A DNA stretch of 64,000 bases, from assembly GCF_048544455.1 (NCBI RefSeq), contig NC_133536.1, positions 26,848,152 through 26,912,151 of the forward strand. The letters are read 5' to 3'. How positions within the stretch are numbered: the first letter of the stretch is position 1; each line of letters opens with the position of its first letter. The DNA is from Silene latifolia. Lineage: Eukaryota > Streptophyta > Magnoliopsida > Caryophyllales > Caryophyllaceae. A program made the position numbers and the translations under genes. The notes below the pieces were generated by a model. It saw only the letters and a program-made list of their open reading frames with translations, had not been told where the DNA came from and ran no database searches. This document shows positions 54,955 to 64,000 of the stretch, piece after piece.

Positions 54955-55576
54955 ATAAGAATAGGGTACCTCTAGCTGTGAAATTCAAAATTTAACCATC
55001 CAACATTATTAATGATATATACTTGGAAAGACAAACAATTGTTGCTTAATAGCTGCAAGGAGATAATTGATAATGACTAGTGCTAATTATGATCAATCAA
55101 GTTTGCAAGGACATATTGTCTTCTACTTCTAAATCTATTACTGCCTATCTGAAGGGATAGGTCCATAGTCAAGTTTAGATGTTTCTCACTCACCTTCCTC
55201 GAATACAAATTATAACTTTAATTCTTATCGCTTTCAATTTAATCAACATGATGAACATGCTCATTTTAGTGAATCAAACTAAGGGCACCCTTAAGTTTCA
55301 TAATTGTTGCTTAATAGCTGCATGGCTACAAACAAGGATACTTCATACGATATGAGTATGCCACATCTGATTCTGATACATGACATGCCCTCATCAAAAT
55401 GTTTTATATCTGAATCTAAAATTCTAAATAAATATGCGGTTAGGGGTTCAGTGAATCCGGCCAGTCAAGAAAAAAGACATCTAGCTTTCCAAAATACGTC
55501 TATGTTCTTCTTCTCATCTTAATGGGGCCCTTGCTTTTCACCAAACTATAGCCTCTTCCTTCCAAGTTGTAAACTT
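54955..55576. other. Upstream region of gene D
   Basis: AT-rich, related to the other upstream flanks (GATCAATCAAGTTTGCAAG, TTTCTCACTCACCTTCCT). It should hold the gene D promoter; no single element can be named with confidence. Confidence 0.6.
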
Positions 55577-55587
55577 GTGATGCTTTC

Positions 55588-56693
55588 TTTTTTTTCTTTT
55601 TTTGAAAACCCAAAATAGGTACTAATTCATATCATCCAAATCTTCTAACGCAGCCGCAACAATATTCTGAGGGACATCGTTCACCCATTCACACCTACCA
55701 ATTGTCCATGGTAACACATGAACTAACCTATGTGCCATCTTATTAGCAACTCTACGCACACAAGACCAAATAATATTGTCAAAACTATTACAAAGTAAAT
55801 AAATTCATCAAATTAGAAAAAGAGAACTACGTCCCCTCCGTTGTTGCTGCAACGCTTGTATAACAGTAGCGCAATCACTTTCAATTGTTAACGAACGAAT
55901 CCCAGCATCACGTGCTTCCTTCATTCCAGTAAGAATCGCAATGGCTTCGGCTTCTCCAGGCTCCATCATTTCTCGCATCTGCACTGTAACACCCCACATA
56001 ATCCCACCCATCTCATCCCGACAGACTGCACCCACTCCAACACCCACACCATCAATCACCCCTGCATCCACATTAACTTTAAATTCTCCTCCACGCGGCT
56101 TAACCCATCGTGCACCGTCCACCACCCTTCTCCGTACTTCAGTCTCAGCCTCAACTCCTTCTCTCATCTCCCCCAATAATCCAGTCACCCTTTGTATCAC
56201 TGAATCCGTCTGCCATGGACAATTCTCAAACACAACTTTGTTACGACTCTCCCACACTGCCCAGCACCCTACTGCAAAAACCTCACTATCATCCTCCCCC
56301 AGCTCACGTATGACATGTTCAACCCAATCCCGTGCCTTTTCAAATCCCACGGAGTTTATAATTTCCAACCCCAACCCATGCCATAACTCGGTACTCAACC
56401 CACATCCCCTAAATAAATGAGTGGTTGTCTCAGAATTACCTGAACACAAAGGGCAGACCATATCGGTATTTCGGATTCTAATTGCTAAATTTGCCTTAGT
56501 TGCCAGTGCGTCATTACATAATTGCCACATAAACATTTTAATGCGAGGCACTATATTCATCTTCCAAATACGATTCCAGACCCACTGTTCTTGTGTCCTA
56601 TCTGACTGCTCTGATCTGTCTAACCCATTGTTAGTTAAAAGACGATACGCAGATTTAACTGAATATTTTCCATTCCTTTCAAATTCCCAGTAC
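55588..56693 (-). mobile_element. 5'-truncated L1-type LINE
   Basis: It runs on the minus strand with a T-rich (poly-A complement) end at 55588-55604. GTGATGCTTTC is repeated at both ends (55577-55587 and 56694-56704), a clean target-site duplication. Only the 3' part of ORF2 is present, as expected from incomplete reverse transcription. Confidence 0.92.
55808..56560 (-). pseudogene. LINE ORF2 C-terminus: zinc-binding and RNase H domains
   Basis: The open frame of 250 residues starts in the RT-associated zinc-binding segment (WQLCNDALATKANLAIR, VCPLCSGNSETTTHLFRGC). It continues to an RNase H fold: FKVNVDAGVIDGVGVGVGAV with the first Asp, EAEAIAILTGMKEA with the Glu, and LTIESDCATVIQAL with the next Asp. 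It has no start of its own and is a relic of the polyprotein. Confidence 0.88.
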
Positions 56694-56704
56694 GTGATGC
56701 TTTC

Positions 56705-56841
56705 TGGTCATCCGTGTACGTGATGATTAAACCCCTTTACTTTGGAGATTTAGTCAATGATGAAATTAAATGTTTCAAATGTGCTAATTATGCTTCAGAA
56801 TTATAAATAAAATTGAAATTCAACCTATTTTTAGAATTTTT
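56705..56841. other. Short AT-rich spacer
   Basis: Lies between the LINE and the Reina-like element; nothing is recognised. Confidence 0.6.
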
Positions 56842-57104
56842 TGATGTAGACTGAATACTTAAATAATTGAAATAACTGATTTGGGTGTTGGCGCCAAAAG
56901 TTGTTAGGAAGTTGTTAGCAGATGAGCTGTCAGTTAGTTGGCAATTAGTTGTCCAATTATAGTATATAAACAGCAATCATCAGTTGTAATGGTTCATTCA
57001 TCATTTTACACAAAAACTCAATACAATCTTAATCTTTCAACTGTCTCTCTCTCTCTCTATAATTCGTCTGTAATTGTGTTGGTGTATAGAACCTCGAAAC
57101 TCCT

Positions 57105-58805
57105 GAGCTGCTGGCTATTGTCTTTGCTGTCCAAAAGTGGGAACAATATCTTACAGGCCAGAAATTCTTGATTAAGACTGATCAGAAGAGTCTTAAGTGG
57201 CTCTTACAACAAAAGATTTCTACACCTTTTCAACAATTTTGGTTATCCAAACTAATGGGGTTTGACTATGAGATTCATTACAGATCTGGGAAAGAAAACT
57301 TGGCAGCAGATGCTTTGTCCAGGCAGTCTGGGAGTGAGCTGTTATGTTTGGCCTTATCTGATGCTCAATCTAACTTACCTGCATTAATTCAGCAAAGTTA
57401 TGAACTTGACAACTTTTTGAGGGAATTGGTAGGGAAGCTAACAAGTGATCCTTCCACTGCCTCCTCTTACCAGTTATTGGATGGGTTAATTAGGAAAAGG
57501 GGCAGGATTGTAATTGGTCCAGATATGGAAGTAAGGAATAGAATTCTTGAATGGCTTCACTGTGCACCTCAAAGTGGACATTCTGGAAGAGATGCCACTA
57601 CTAGAAGGGTGAAGGCATTGTTCATATGGAAAGGAATGACTAAGGATATAAGTCATTTTGTTAGACAATGTGTTATTTGTCAAGCTAATAAATATGATCA
57701 GTCAGCATATCCTGGCCTACTCCAGCCATTACCTATACCTCCTGAGATTTGGATGGATATATCAATGGACTTTATAACTGGTCTGCCAAAATCTCAAGGA
57801 AAGGAAGTCATTTTTGTGGTGGTTGATAGGATGAGCAAGTATGCCCATTTTATGGCCTTGGCTCATCCCTTTACAGCAATTGAAGTGGCTCAATCTTACC
57901 TGGATAATGTGTTCAAGTTGCATGGCTGGCCTAGAAGCATAGTGAGTGATCGGGATGCTATCTTTACAAGTCAATTTTGGCAGGCTTTATTTCAACTTCA
58001 GGGATCTGAATTACTTTTATCCTCTGCTTACCATCCACAAACAGATGGTCAGACTGAAGTGGTGAACAGATGTATTGAATCCTATTTGAGATGTATGTGT
58101 GGTGAGAAGCCTAAGGAATGGTCTATGTGGTTGCCCTTGGCTGAATGGTGGTATAATACCACATACCACTCTGCTACTCAGTTAACTCCTTATGAAGCGG
58201 TTTATAATCAACCCCCTCCTCTCCATCTTCCTTATTTACCTGGGGAATCTGATGTGGAAAGTGTTGATAGAACTATGCAGAGAAGGGAAGCTATGCTGGA
58301 CAGGCTAAAGACCCACTTAGCAAAAGCTCAGCATAGAATGAAGACCATGGCTGATAAAAGAAGGTCAGAAAGAGTTTTCAACATTGGAGATTGGGTATGG
58401 CTGAAGTTACAACCTTACAGACAAGGCTCAGTCAGCAGGAGGGTGAATGAAAAGATTTCACCAAAATACTATGGTCCTTTTCAAATAGAAGATACTGTGG
58501 GAAAGGTTGCATATAAGTTAGCACTTCCTGCTACTGTTAAGATTCACAAAGTATTTCATGTTTCTCAACTTAAGGCCTTCAGGGGCGTTCTGCCAGCTGC
58601 AGCTCATATTCCAACTTGGTTGCAAGGAGTATCTAATGAAGGGGTCATAAAGCCGGAGGCTATTTTGGAGAGGAGAGTCATTAAAAGGCAAAATCAAGCT
58701 GCTGTTCAGTATTTGGTTCATTGGGAAGGTTTCCCTGTACATGATGCTACATGGGAATTTGCAGAGGTGTTAGAGCAGCAGTACCTGATATCGTCAATAC
58801 TCTGA
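57105..58805 (+). CDS. Reina-like RNase H, integrase and chromodomain
   Basis: The frame is open from the deletion junction to a stop at about 58803. RNase H: ELLAIVFAVQKWEQYL, KTDQKSLKWLL and NLAADALSRQ. Integrase: zinc module HSGRDATTRRVK to CVICQANK, then D in MDISMDFITGLPKS, D in SIVSDRDAIFTSQFW, and E in [16 protein letters not shown]. The C-terminal module is IGDWVWLKLQPYRQGS. A chromodomain ends the protein: PEAILERRVIKRQNQAAVQ, YLVHWEGFPVHDATWE and FAEVLEQQYL. The first 20 residues or so precede the first ATG (57168), so the true start is lost with the deletion. Chromodomains of this type are thought to direct integration to marked chromatin. Confidence 0.93.
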   Translation, partial: ELLAIVFAVQKWEQYLTGQKFLIKTDQKSLKWLLQQKISTPFQQFWLSKLMGFDYEIHYRSGKENLAADALSRQSGSELLCLALSDAQSNLPALIQQSYELDNFLRELVGKLTSDPSTASSYQLLDGLIRKRGRIVIGPDMEVRNRILEWLHCAPQSGHSGRDATTRRVKALFIWKGMTKDISHFVRQCVICQANKYDQSAYPGLLQPLPIPPEIWMDISMDFITGLPKSQGKEVIFVVVDRMSKYAHFMALAHPFTAIEVAQSYLDNVFKLHGWPRSIVSDRDAIFTSQFWQALFQLQGSELLLSSAYHPQTDGQTEVVNRCIESYLRCMCGEKPKEWSMWLPLAEWWYNTTYHSATQLTPYEAVYNQPPPLHLPYLPGESDVESVDRTMQRREAMLDRLKTHLAKAQHRMKTMADKRRSERVFNIGDWVWLKLQPYRQGSVSRRVNEKISPKYYGPFQIEDTVGKVAYKLALPATVKIHKVFHVSQLKAFRGVLPAAAHIPTWLQGVSNEGVIKPEAILERRVIKRQNQAAVQYLVHWEGFPVHDATWEFAEVLEQQYLISSIL

Positions 58806-58846
58806 CTGAAACTTGAGGACAAGTTTTTTCCTAAGGGAGGAAGATA

Positions 58847-59152
58847 TGATGTAGACTGAATACTTAAATAATTGAAATAACTGATTTGGGTGTTGGCGCC
58901 AAAAGTTGTTAGGAAGTTGTTAGCAGATGAGCTGTCAGTTAGTTGGCAATTAGTTGTCCAATTATAGTATATAAACAGCAATCATCAGTTGTAATGGTTC
59001 ATTCATCATTTTACACAAAAACTCAATACAATCTTAATCTTTCAACTGTCTCTCTCTCTCTCTATAATTCGTCTGTAATTGTGTTGGTGTATAGAACCTC
59101 GAAACTCCTAATTCTTCCATTAATTCTAGGTAGTTTCCTGCATTCTATATCA
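58847..59152 (+). repeat. 3' LTR of the Reina-like element
   Basis: 306 bp from TGATGTAGACTG to CTATATCA. It is preceded by the polypurine tract AAGGGAGGAAGA. A TATA box TATATAAACAGC lies at about 58966. A CTCTCTCTCTCT run is shared with the left copy. Confidence 0.88.
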
Positions 59153-59869
59153 TTTTTCAACCACAATCACCCCAAAAATTTGCGGATATCTATATTTAAC
59201 TGTAGACCATAGGTTAACATCCACAACAAATATGAGTGGCATATGAGCATATCTATAGTTAACGTTAACCTATGGTTCAATTGAACCATCAAAGTCGAAA
59301 GAGTAATATAAATGGGATTGAACTACCATTTATATATCACAAAATCTCATTTGTGACGGCACGTATTTACTTTCCGTTGAAAATATATACTGAAAAACTG
59401 TATTTTATGCAATAAACTACTGCCAAATTTATACGAAGTATTATATTAGAGTACTTCTTTAAAATTTGAACATAGTTAGTTTAAGAACGTTAAAATTTTA
59501 GCCTGAAAAAATCAAATGAGCTGATAAGTTAGATTTTGGCGACTACAAACATCGGCTCTACTTGGCGGCATATTTTAGCTAGCTCACTTGACTAAGTAGC
59601 TTATTTTTAACCATAATTCCGCCAATTTTTTTAAGTGTTTGGTACTTCGTATTTGGTAAGTAGCATGTCAGCTAGTTCAAATAAAAAGTTAAAACTAAAT
59701 TAACTTTGTAAGAAAAAGGTAGCTTATCATATTTTCGTTACATTTGTACTCTTGATTAATCGGCAAAATAACAATCATAAACGTTTACTTTATGTCATTT
59801 CACAGCATATGTTGCCTTTTGAGTTAGTTTTATAAAACTTAAATTGTTACCTCATCGGCTTTTTATTTT
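59153..59869. other. AT-rich spacer
   Basis: No gene. A small inverted repeat (GACCATAGGTTAAC near 59203, GTTAACCTATGGTTC near 59263) could form a hairpin. Confidence 0.6.
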
Positions 59870-60620
59870 CAACTATTTTTCAAGTGTTGCAGAACATTTT
59901 CATGCTTCGGTTAATTTTTCAGTTTTAGCTACCATTTCAGGTCTCGATTAATTTTCCAATTTCAACTACCTTTTCGGCTGGATTTACCAAATAGATAAAT
60001 CACCGGTTGATTTTTACATGGTACTAATATACTAGTCCTAGGTGCACCGTAAATCCGATCAACATATTTGGAATTGTGCCTCCAGTTAAACTGAGGAGAT
60101 CTCAGTGTTAATCAAGTAAGCAATAGAATCAAACATGAATGATGACAACGATATAAAACGAAATCAATTAAAACAAACAAGCAATCAATCAATAGCAGAT
60201 AAATAGCCTACCAACTGTTTGTTATAATGCCTCACAGAGAATATATTCAAATGACTATAAAATCACCAAAACTTGCACTAAAACATCAAAATTCGAAGAA
60301 TGCAGTTAAAAAGTAAGAGATCATTACCTAAAAAAGTATTCTTAGAGGAGTGAAATGTGAGAATGACGATCATAGCACTATAGCAGCTTTGGTAGTAGCA
60401 ATGTTGCCCAAATCAGGGTATCCTTCGAGAGTTCTTTAATATCGTAAAATTGACAATCGTTGCTGCTGCCATGGTTGCTGTTGCCGTGGAGGTCTTGGGG
60501 ATGGTTGTTTGGAAGGTGAAATTATTGCAGAAACTTGCTATATTATGGAGAGTTGCGGAACGTTTTGAGTAAAGCACCTAACTACTTCTCGCGCCAAACA
60601 TTCCTTGCTCTCTCGCCGCC
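59870..60620. repeat. Kinase-cluster spacer segment, copy 3 (diverged)
   Basis: ATACTAGTCCTAGGTGCACC (60028-60047), TGTTATAATGCCTCACAGAG, GTGGAGGTCTTGG and GTGAAATTATTGCAGAAACTT follow the same order as in 51208-51830, with many substitutions and no SINE. It is the oldest of the three copies by eye. Confidence 0.8.
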
Positions 60621-60663
60621 CTTTCGTTTGGATATGAAAGCCAACTTTTTTAGGGGTGCTTCG

Positions 60664-61138
60664 TGTCACGGTCCGAAACTTTGAGTCGGGGCGTGACGCG
60701 CACCCTTGTCTAAACACTCGACAAGAATGCAAGCGAGAGCGTCAAGCAGTAGTGTTTGTCAAGCACTAATGCATTCGTAATCGGTCTCGGGCTGTGGGTG
60801 TCGGAATCCTAGTCTCGATCGACACACACGGGCTTGTTAGTGAAGTGAAGGCAATAGTCGTTCACAAGAAAGCAACAACAATAAGAAGGCAACTTGGTGG
60901 AAAGTAGATGTTTGATTGACTAGTACTCCCCAAAGAGAGAAATTTGATATTTACATCCTGGTAGCAGGAAACATTGATTTTACAAAACTAGTGTAGAATA
61001 ACGATATACCTATTTATAGAAAGAAAAGCTTAATTAAGACTATTCTAAACTAGAAATTATTTACTAAAAATATACAAGAGGGAATGAAACTACGTAGCAT
61101 AAATAAAACTAAGGGTTCGAAGTGTGCGGATCGTCACA
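60664..61138 (-). repeat. 3' LTR of the Galadriel-like element
   Basis: 475 bp. The minus strand runs from TGTGACGATCCGC to CCGTGACA, TG...CA ends. It is preceded on the minus strand by the polypurine tract AGGTGGGGGAGAG (61139-61151). The other LTR is outside the window, so borders rest on the ends and tract. Confidence 0.82.
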
Positions 61139-61204
61139 CTCTCCCCCACCTAATCTGTTGCCGTCCTCGGCAACGCTGGAACTCTTCAAGTCTTCAAGGC
61201 TGGA

Positions 61205-62860
61205 TTAGTCGGCTGATGTTGCTGGAAGTTGATTGGAACGGATATTGGCGCGCTTGCTCTTGTTGCGGTTTTGATCTTCAGGATCTGGATGGTACGGCTT
61301 AAAGCAGCTCACATGGAAGACCGGGTGACACTTCATCCAAGCAGGGCGGTCAAGCTTGTAAGCAACTTCCCCAATCCGCTTGATCACTTGGATGGGGCCT
61401 TCATACTTTCGCACCAGCCGCTTGTCTCTTCCCCTAAGAAATATCATCTGCTCCTTATTCAACTTCACCATGACCATGTCGCCTACCTTGAACTCTCTTG
61501 GCCTCCGGTTCTCATCTACCCACTTCTTCATGCGGCGGGACGCCTTCTCCAAGTAAGCGCGAGCAATCTCAGCATTGACATTCCATTCTTTAGCAAACTC
61601 GTGAGCTTTCTTCGTCCGGCCACCATAAGAATCTGCAACTGTGGGAGGCAATAACGGTTGTTGACCTGTGACAAGCTCAAACGGGCTCTTGTTAGAAGAG
61701 GAACTCGTTTGAACATTAAAACAGAACTGGGCAACATCTAGGAGGCGCACCCATTCCATCTGGGTTGCGCCCACAAAATGTCTCAAGTACTCTTCCAACA
61801 TGCTATTGAATCTTTCCGTCTGGCCATCTGTTTGAGGATGGTAACTTGAGGACATCCGAAGTTTAGAGCCCAGGAGCTGGAACAACTCTCCCCAAAATAG
61901 TTCCGTGAAGCGAGAGTCGCGGTCACTGACTATACTTTGAGGTAGTCCCCAATATTTCACAACATTCTTAAAGAACATCGTGGCCGTCTCTTCAGCACTG
62001 CACGTCTTCGGAGGGGGAATGAATGTGGCATACTTCGAGAAGCGATCCACAACGACAAGGATCACACTGAGAGCCCCTACCTTCGGTAACCCAGATATGA
62101 AGTCCATCGAGATACTTTCCCATGGACGAGTTGGTACAGGTAAAGGATTTAGTAGCCCCCCCGACTTCTATTTCTCTCCCTTGTCTTGCTGGCAGATCAG
62201 ACAGGTCTTTGTGTACACCATCACATCATCCTTCATCTGCGGCAAGTAGTAGCTTCTCTTCAGTAGGCATAATGTTCTCTGCCATCCCGGATGACCTGCC
62301 CACAATGTATCGTGGCACTCTTGCAAGAGAATCTTTCGCAGCCCTGCCGCTTTTGGAACAAAGATCCGATGTCCCTTCGTGAACAAGAGGTCATCCTCCA
62401 TCCAAAATTTGCGAGTCTTCCCTTCGGTGGCTAATTGTTTCAGATTCCTTGCCACCGGGTCCTGGTCGAGGTGCTCTTTCACCTTAGCCTGAATATCGGT
62501 AGCCACTGTGGTGGTAGACAAATGAGCAATCATGTGCAATGTGGCCAAATCACATCTTCGGCTGAGGGCATCAGCGACTCTGTTTGCGGCTCCTGGTCTG
62601 TAAGCGAATTCCACATCGAACTCGGCCAACAATTTTTGCCATCTAGCTTGTCGGTTGTTCAGCTTGGGCTGAGTCAAGAAGTGAGATGCTGCGGTATTGT
62701 CAGTCTTGACAACGAACTTCGATCCCAAGAGATAGTGCCTCCATCCCCGCAAGCAATGAACAATAGCTAGGAGTTCCTTCTCTTGTACCGCATAACGAGT
62801 CTCGGCTCCATTAAACTTTTTGCTCTCGAAAGCCACTGGGTGACCCTCTTGGAGTAGCAC
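61205..62860 (-). pseudogene. Galadriel-like RNase H end and integrase
   Basis: One frame interrupted by a single TAG near 62165. RNase [38 protein letters not shown] and NRVADALSRR. Integrase zinc module: CHDTLWAGHPGWQRT to CLICQQDK. Core: D in ISMDFISGLPKVG (the reading resumes here), D in SIVSDRDSRFTELFW, E in [18 protein letters not shown]-terminal module: VGDMVMVKLNKEQM and YEGPIQVIKRIGEVAYKL. The frame ends about 25 residues after HVSCFKPYHPDP without a chromodomain. Confidence 0.92.
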
Positions 62861-64000
62861 CCCCCGAGGGCGTAATCAGATGCATCTGTCTCAACTTCAA
62901 AAGGTTTCGTGATATCCGACAACGCCAAGACCGGCTCCTGTACCACCGCTTCCTTGAGCTTCTCAAAGGCCCTCTTCTTGTCGATAGACCACTCCCACTT
63001 ATTATCCTTCTTCAGCAAGTCGGTGAGCGGGGCAGTAATTTTCGAGTATGCTCGGATGAATCTTCGATAGTAGTTTGCGAGCCCCAAGAAAGAGCGGAGC
63101 TCAGACACACTCGTTGGGGTTCCCCAGTCCTTGATAGCGGCAATCTTCTTCGGATCCATCTTCAGTTTGCCTTTGCCCACTATGTGACCAAGGAAATTCA
63201 CTTCGGGTTGGGCAAATTCACATTTTTCTCTTTTCACGAATAGGTGGTTCTCTCGTAGCTTCGCGAACACCAACTCCAAGTGTTTGACATGTTCAGCCAA
63301 TGAGCGACTATATACAACGATATCGTCCAGATATACCACCACGAATTTGTCCAGGTACTCGTGGAAAACATGGTTCATCAACGTACAAAACGTTGCAGGT
63401 GCGTTCGTCAAGCCAAAGGGCATGACCAACCATTCGAAAGACCCATACCTCGTCACACAAGCAGTCTTCGGCTCATCTCCTTCGGCAATTCGAACTTGAT
63501 GATAACCAGATCTCAGGTCGAGCTTGGTGAAGTATACAACGCCTTGTAATTGATCGAACAAATCCGCTACCAATGGGATGGGGTAGCGGTTCCTCACCGT
63601 CAGCTTGTTCAGAGCCCGGTAGTCGATACACAATCTCAGACTACCGTCCTGTTTCTTCTGGAAGAGCACCGGGGCTCCATAGGGAGCTTTGGAAGGTCGT
63701 ATCGACCCCGAGCGAATCAGATCGTCTAGCTGTCTTCATAGTTCCGCTAGTTCGGGAGGCGCCATCCGATATGGCCCTCGAGCAGGAGGTCTTGTGCCCG
63801 GGAGTAATTCAATTTGGTGGTCTACCGAATGTCGGGGTGGCAGACTCATAGGTAACTGATCAGGCATCAAGTCCTTATTGTCTTCTAGCAGCTTCTTTAC
63901 TTGTGGTTCCACGCATTCAGCAAGGGTGTCTTCTTTCATGGACACGGTACACAAGTATGTAGGCTCTCCCTTTTGAAGTCCCATCTTCAACTGCATTGCC
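62861..64000 (-). pseudogene. Galadriel-like reverse transcriptase
   Basis: From the window edge the frame carries the protease-RT linker ([19 protein letters not shown]). A TGA follows ELAEL near 63735, where an Arg codon would be expected. The RT follows: [70 protein letters not shown] and [16 protein letters not shown]. The RNase H start ([14 protein letters not shown]) is followed by a frameshift from one missing G in a G run near 62865. The catalytic YLDD is intact. Confidence 0.93.

Larger units (their letters stand above)
56842..59152 (+). mobile_element. Reina-like Ty3-gypsy element with internal deletion
   Basis: The left LTR (56842-57104, truncated) and right LTR (58847-59152, 306 bp, TG...CA) are nearly identical where they overlap. 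TTTTT flanks both ends but is low-complexity. The left LTR joins RNase H directly at 57104/57105, so the end of the LTR, primer-binding site, gag, protease and RT are deleted. Short LTRs, the RNase H type (IKTDQKSLKWLLQQK) and a C-terminal chromodomain point to the Reina chromovirus lineage. Confidence 0.87.
60664..64000 (-). mobile_element. Ty3-gypsy element, Galadriel-like, 3' part
   Basis: The 3' LTR is at 60664-61138; the polypurine tract, integrase, RNase H, RT and the end of the protease-RT linker run on the minus strand to the window edge. Gag and the 5' LTR lie beyond. The RNase H segment (TDNTAASHFLTQPKLNNRQA) and the C-terminus HPVFHVSCFKPYHPDPED resemble the Galadriel chromovirus lineage. 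No chromodomain is evident after it. Confidence 0.87.

Noticed and set aside
59203..59277. microRNA-like hairpin
   Set aside because: Only about 14 bp of inverted arms separated by some 45 bp; too short for a precursor call.

Overview
This window looks like nuclear DNA of a flowering plant, most likely a eudicot. The reasons are the density of plant LTR-retrotransposon lineages (Ty1-copia; Ty3-gypsy of Tekay-, CRM-, Tat-, Reina- and Galadriel-like types), L1-type LINE remnants, a tRNA-derived Au-like SINE, Stowaway- and Mutator-like MITEs, and a tandem cluster of intron-containing LRK10L-type receptor kinase genes. The species cannot be fixed from sequence alone. Nothing suggests bacterial or organellar DNA.

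Layout. (1) 1-15.8 kb is a three-level nest, all on the minus strand. A copia element (its 3' LTR cut by the window edge, 5' LTR at 7624-8692) sits inside the protease region of a Tekay-like gypsy element (5' LTR at 10955-12330). That gypsy element interrupts an unusual non-LTR-type reverse transcriptase gene with zinc-finger-like cysteine/histidine motifs, which is preceded by degenerate tandem repeats and a long (ATT)n tract. (2) 15.8-24.3 kb is AT-rich. It holds a minisatellite, dispersed modules resembling snRNA-type promoters, a CRM-like centromeric-type gypsy element (16792-22453, TSD TAAAT) and a Mutator-like MITE (22702-23112). (3) 24.25-35.6 kb: a Tat-lineage gypsy element (24730-35466, TSD CATAT, minus strand) splits a Stowaway-like MITE. 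Between its pol and 3' LTR it carries a complete-looking antisense transcription unit: TATA box, coding region with one GT-AG intron, and AATAAA signal. (4) 35.5-55 kb is the cellular-gene part: three intact LRK10L-like receptor kinase genes (A, B, D), one decayed copy (C) and one truncated ectodomain fragment, all on the minus strand, separated by duplicated spacers. A chimeric copia/L1 insertion lies between A and B, and an Au-like SINE lies beside the truncated copy. (5) 55-64 kb holds a 5'-truncated L1 (clean TSD), an internally deleted Reina-like element, a second copy of a spacer segment from the kinase cluster, and the 3' half of a Galadriel-like element running off the right edge.

The host genes are putative cell-surface receptors with galacturonan-binding-type ectodomains and non-RD kinase domains. 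Three independent gene models splice in frame with the same unusual layout: a large ectodomain exon, a 33-36 nt microexon, and a kinase exon of exactly 1,115 nt. Most other coding capacity belongs to transposable elements, nearly all broken by stops or frameshifts. LTR similarity and nesting give a relative order of events. The most interesting items are the antisense transcription unit of the Tat element, the divergent YLDD reverse transcriptase, the copia/L1 chimera and the microexon-bearing kinase cluster.
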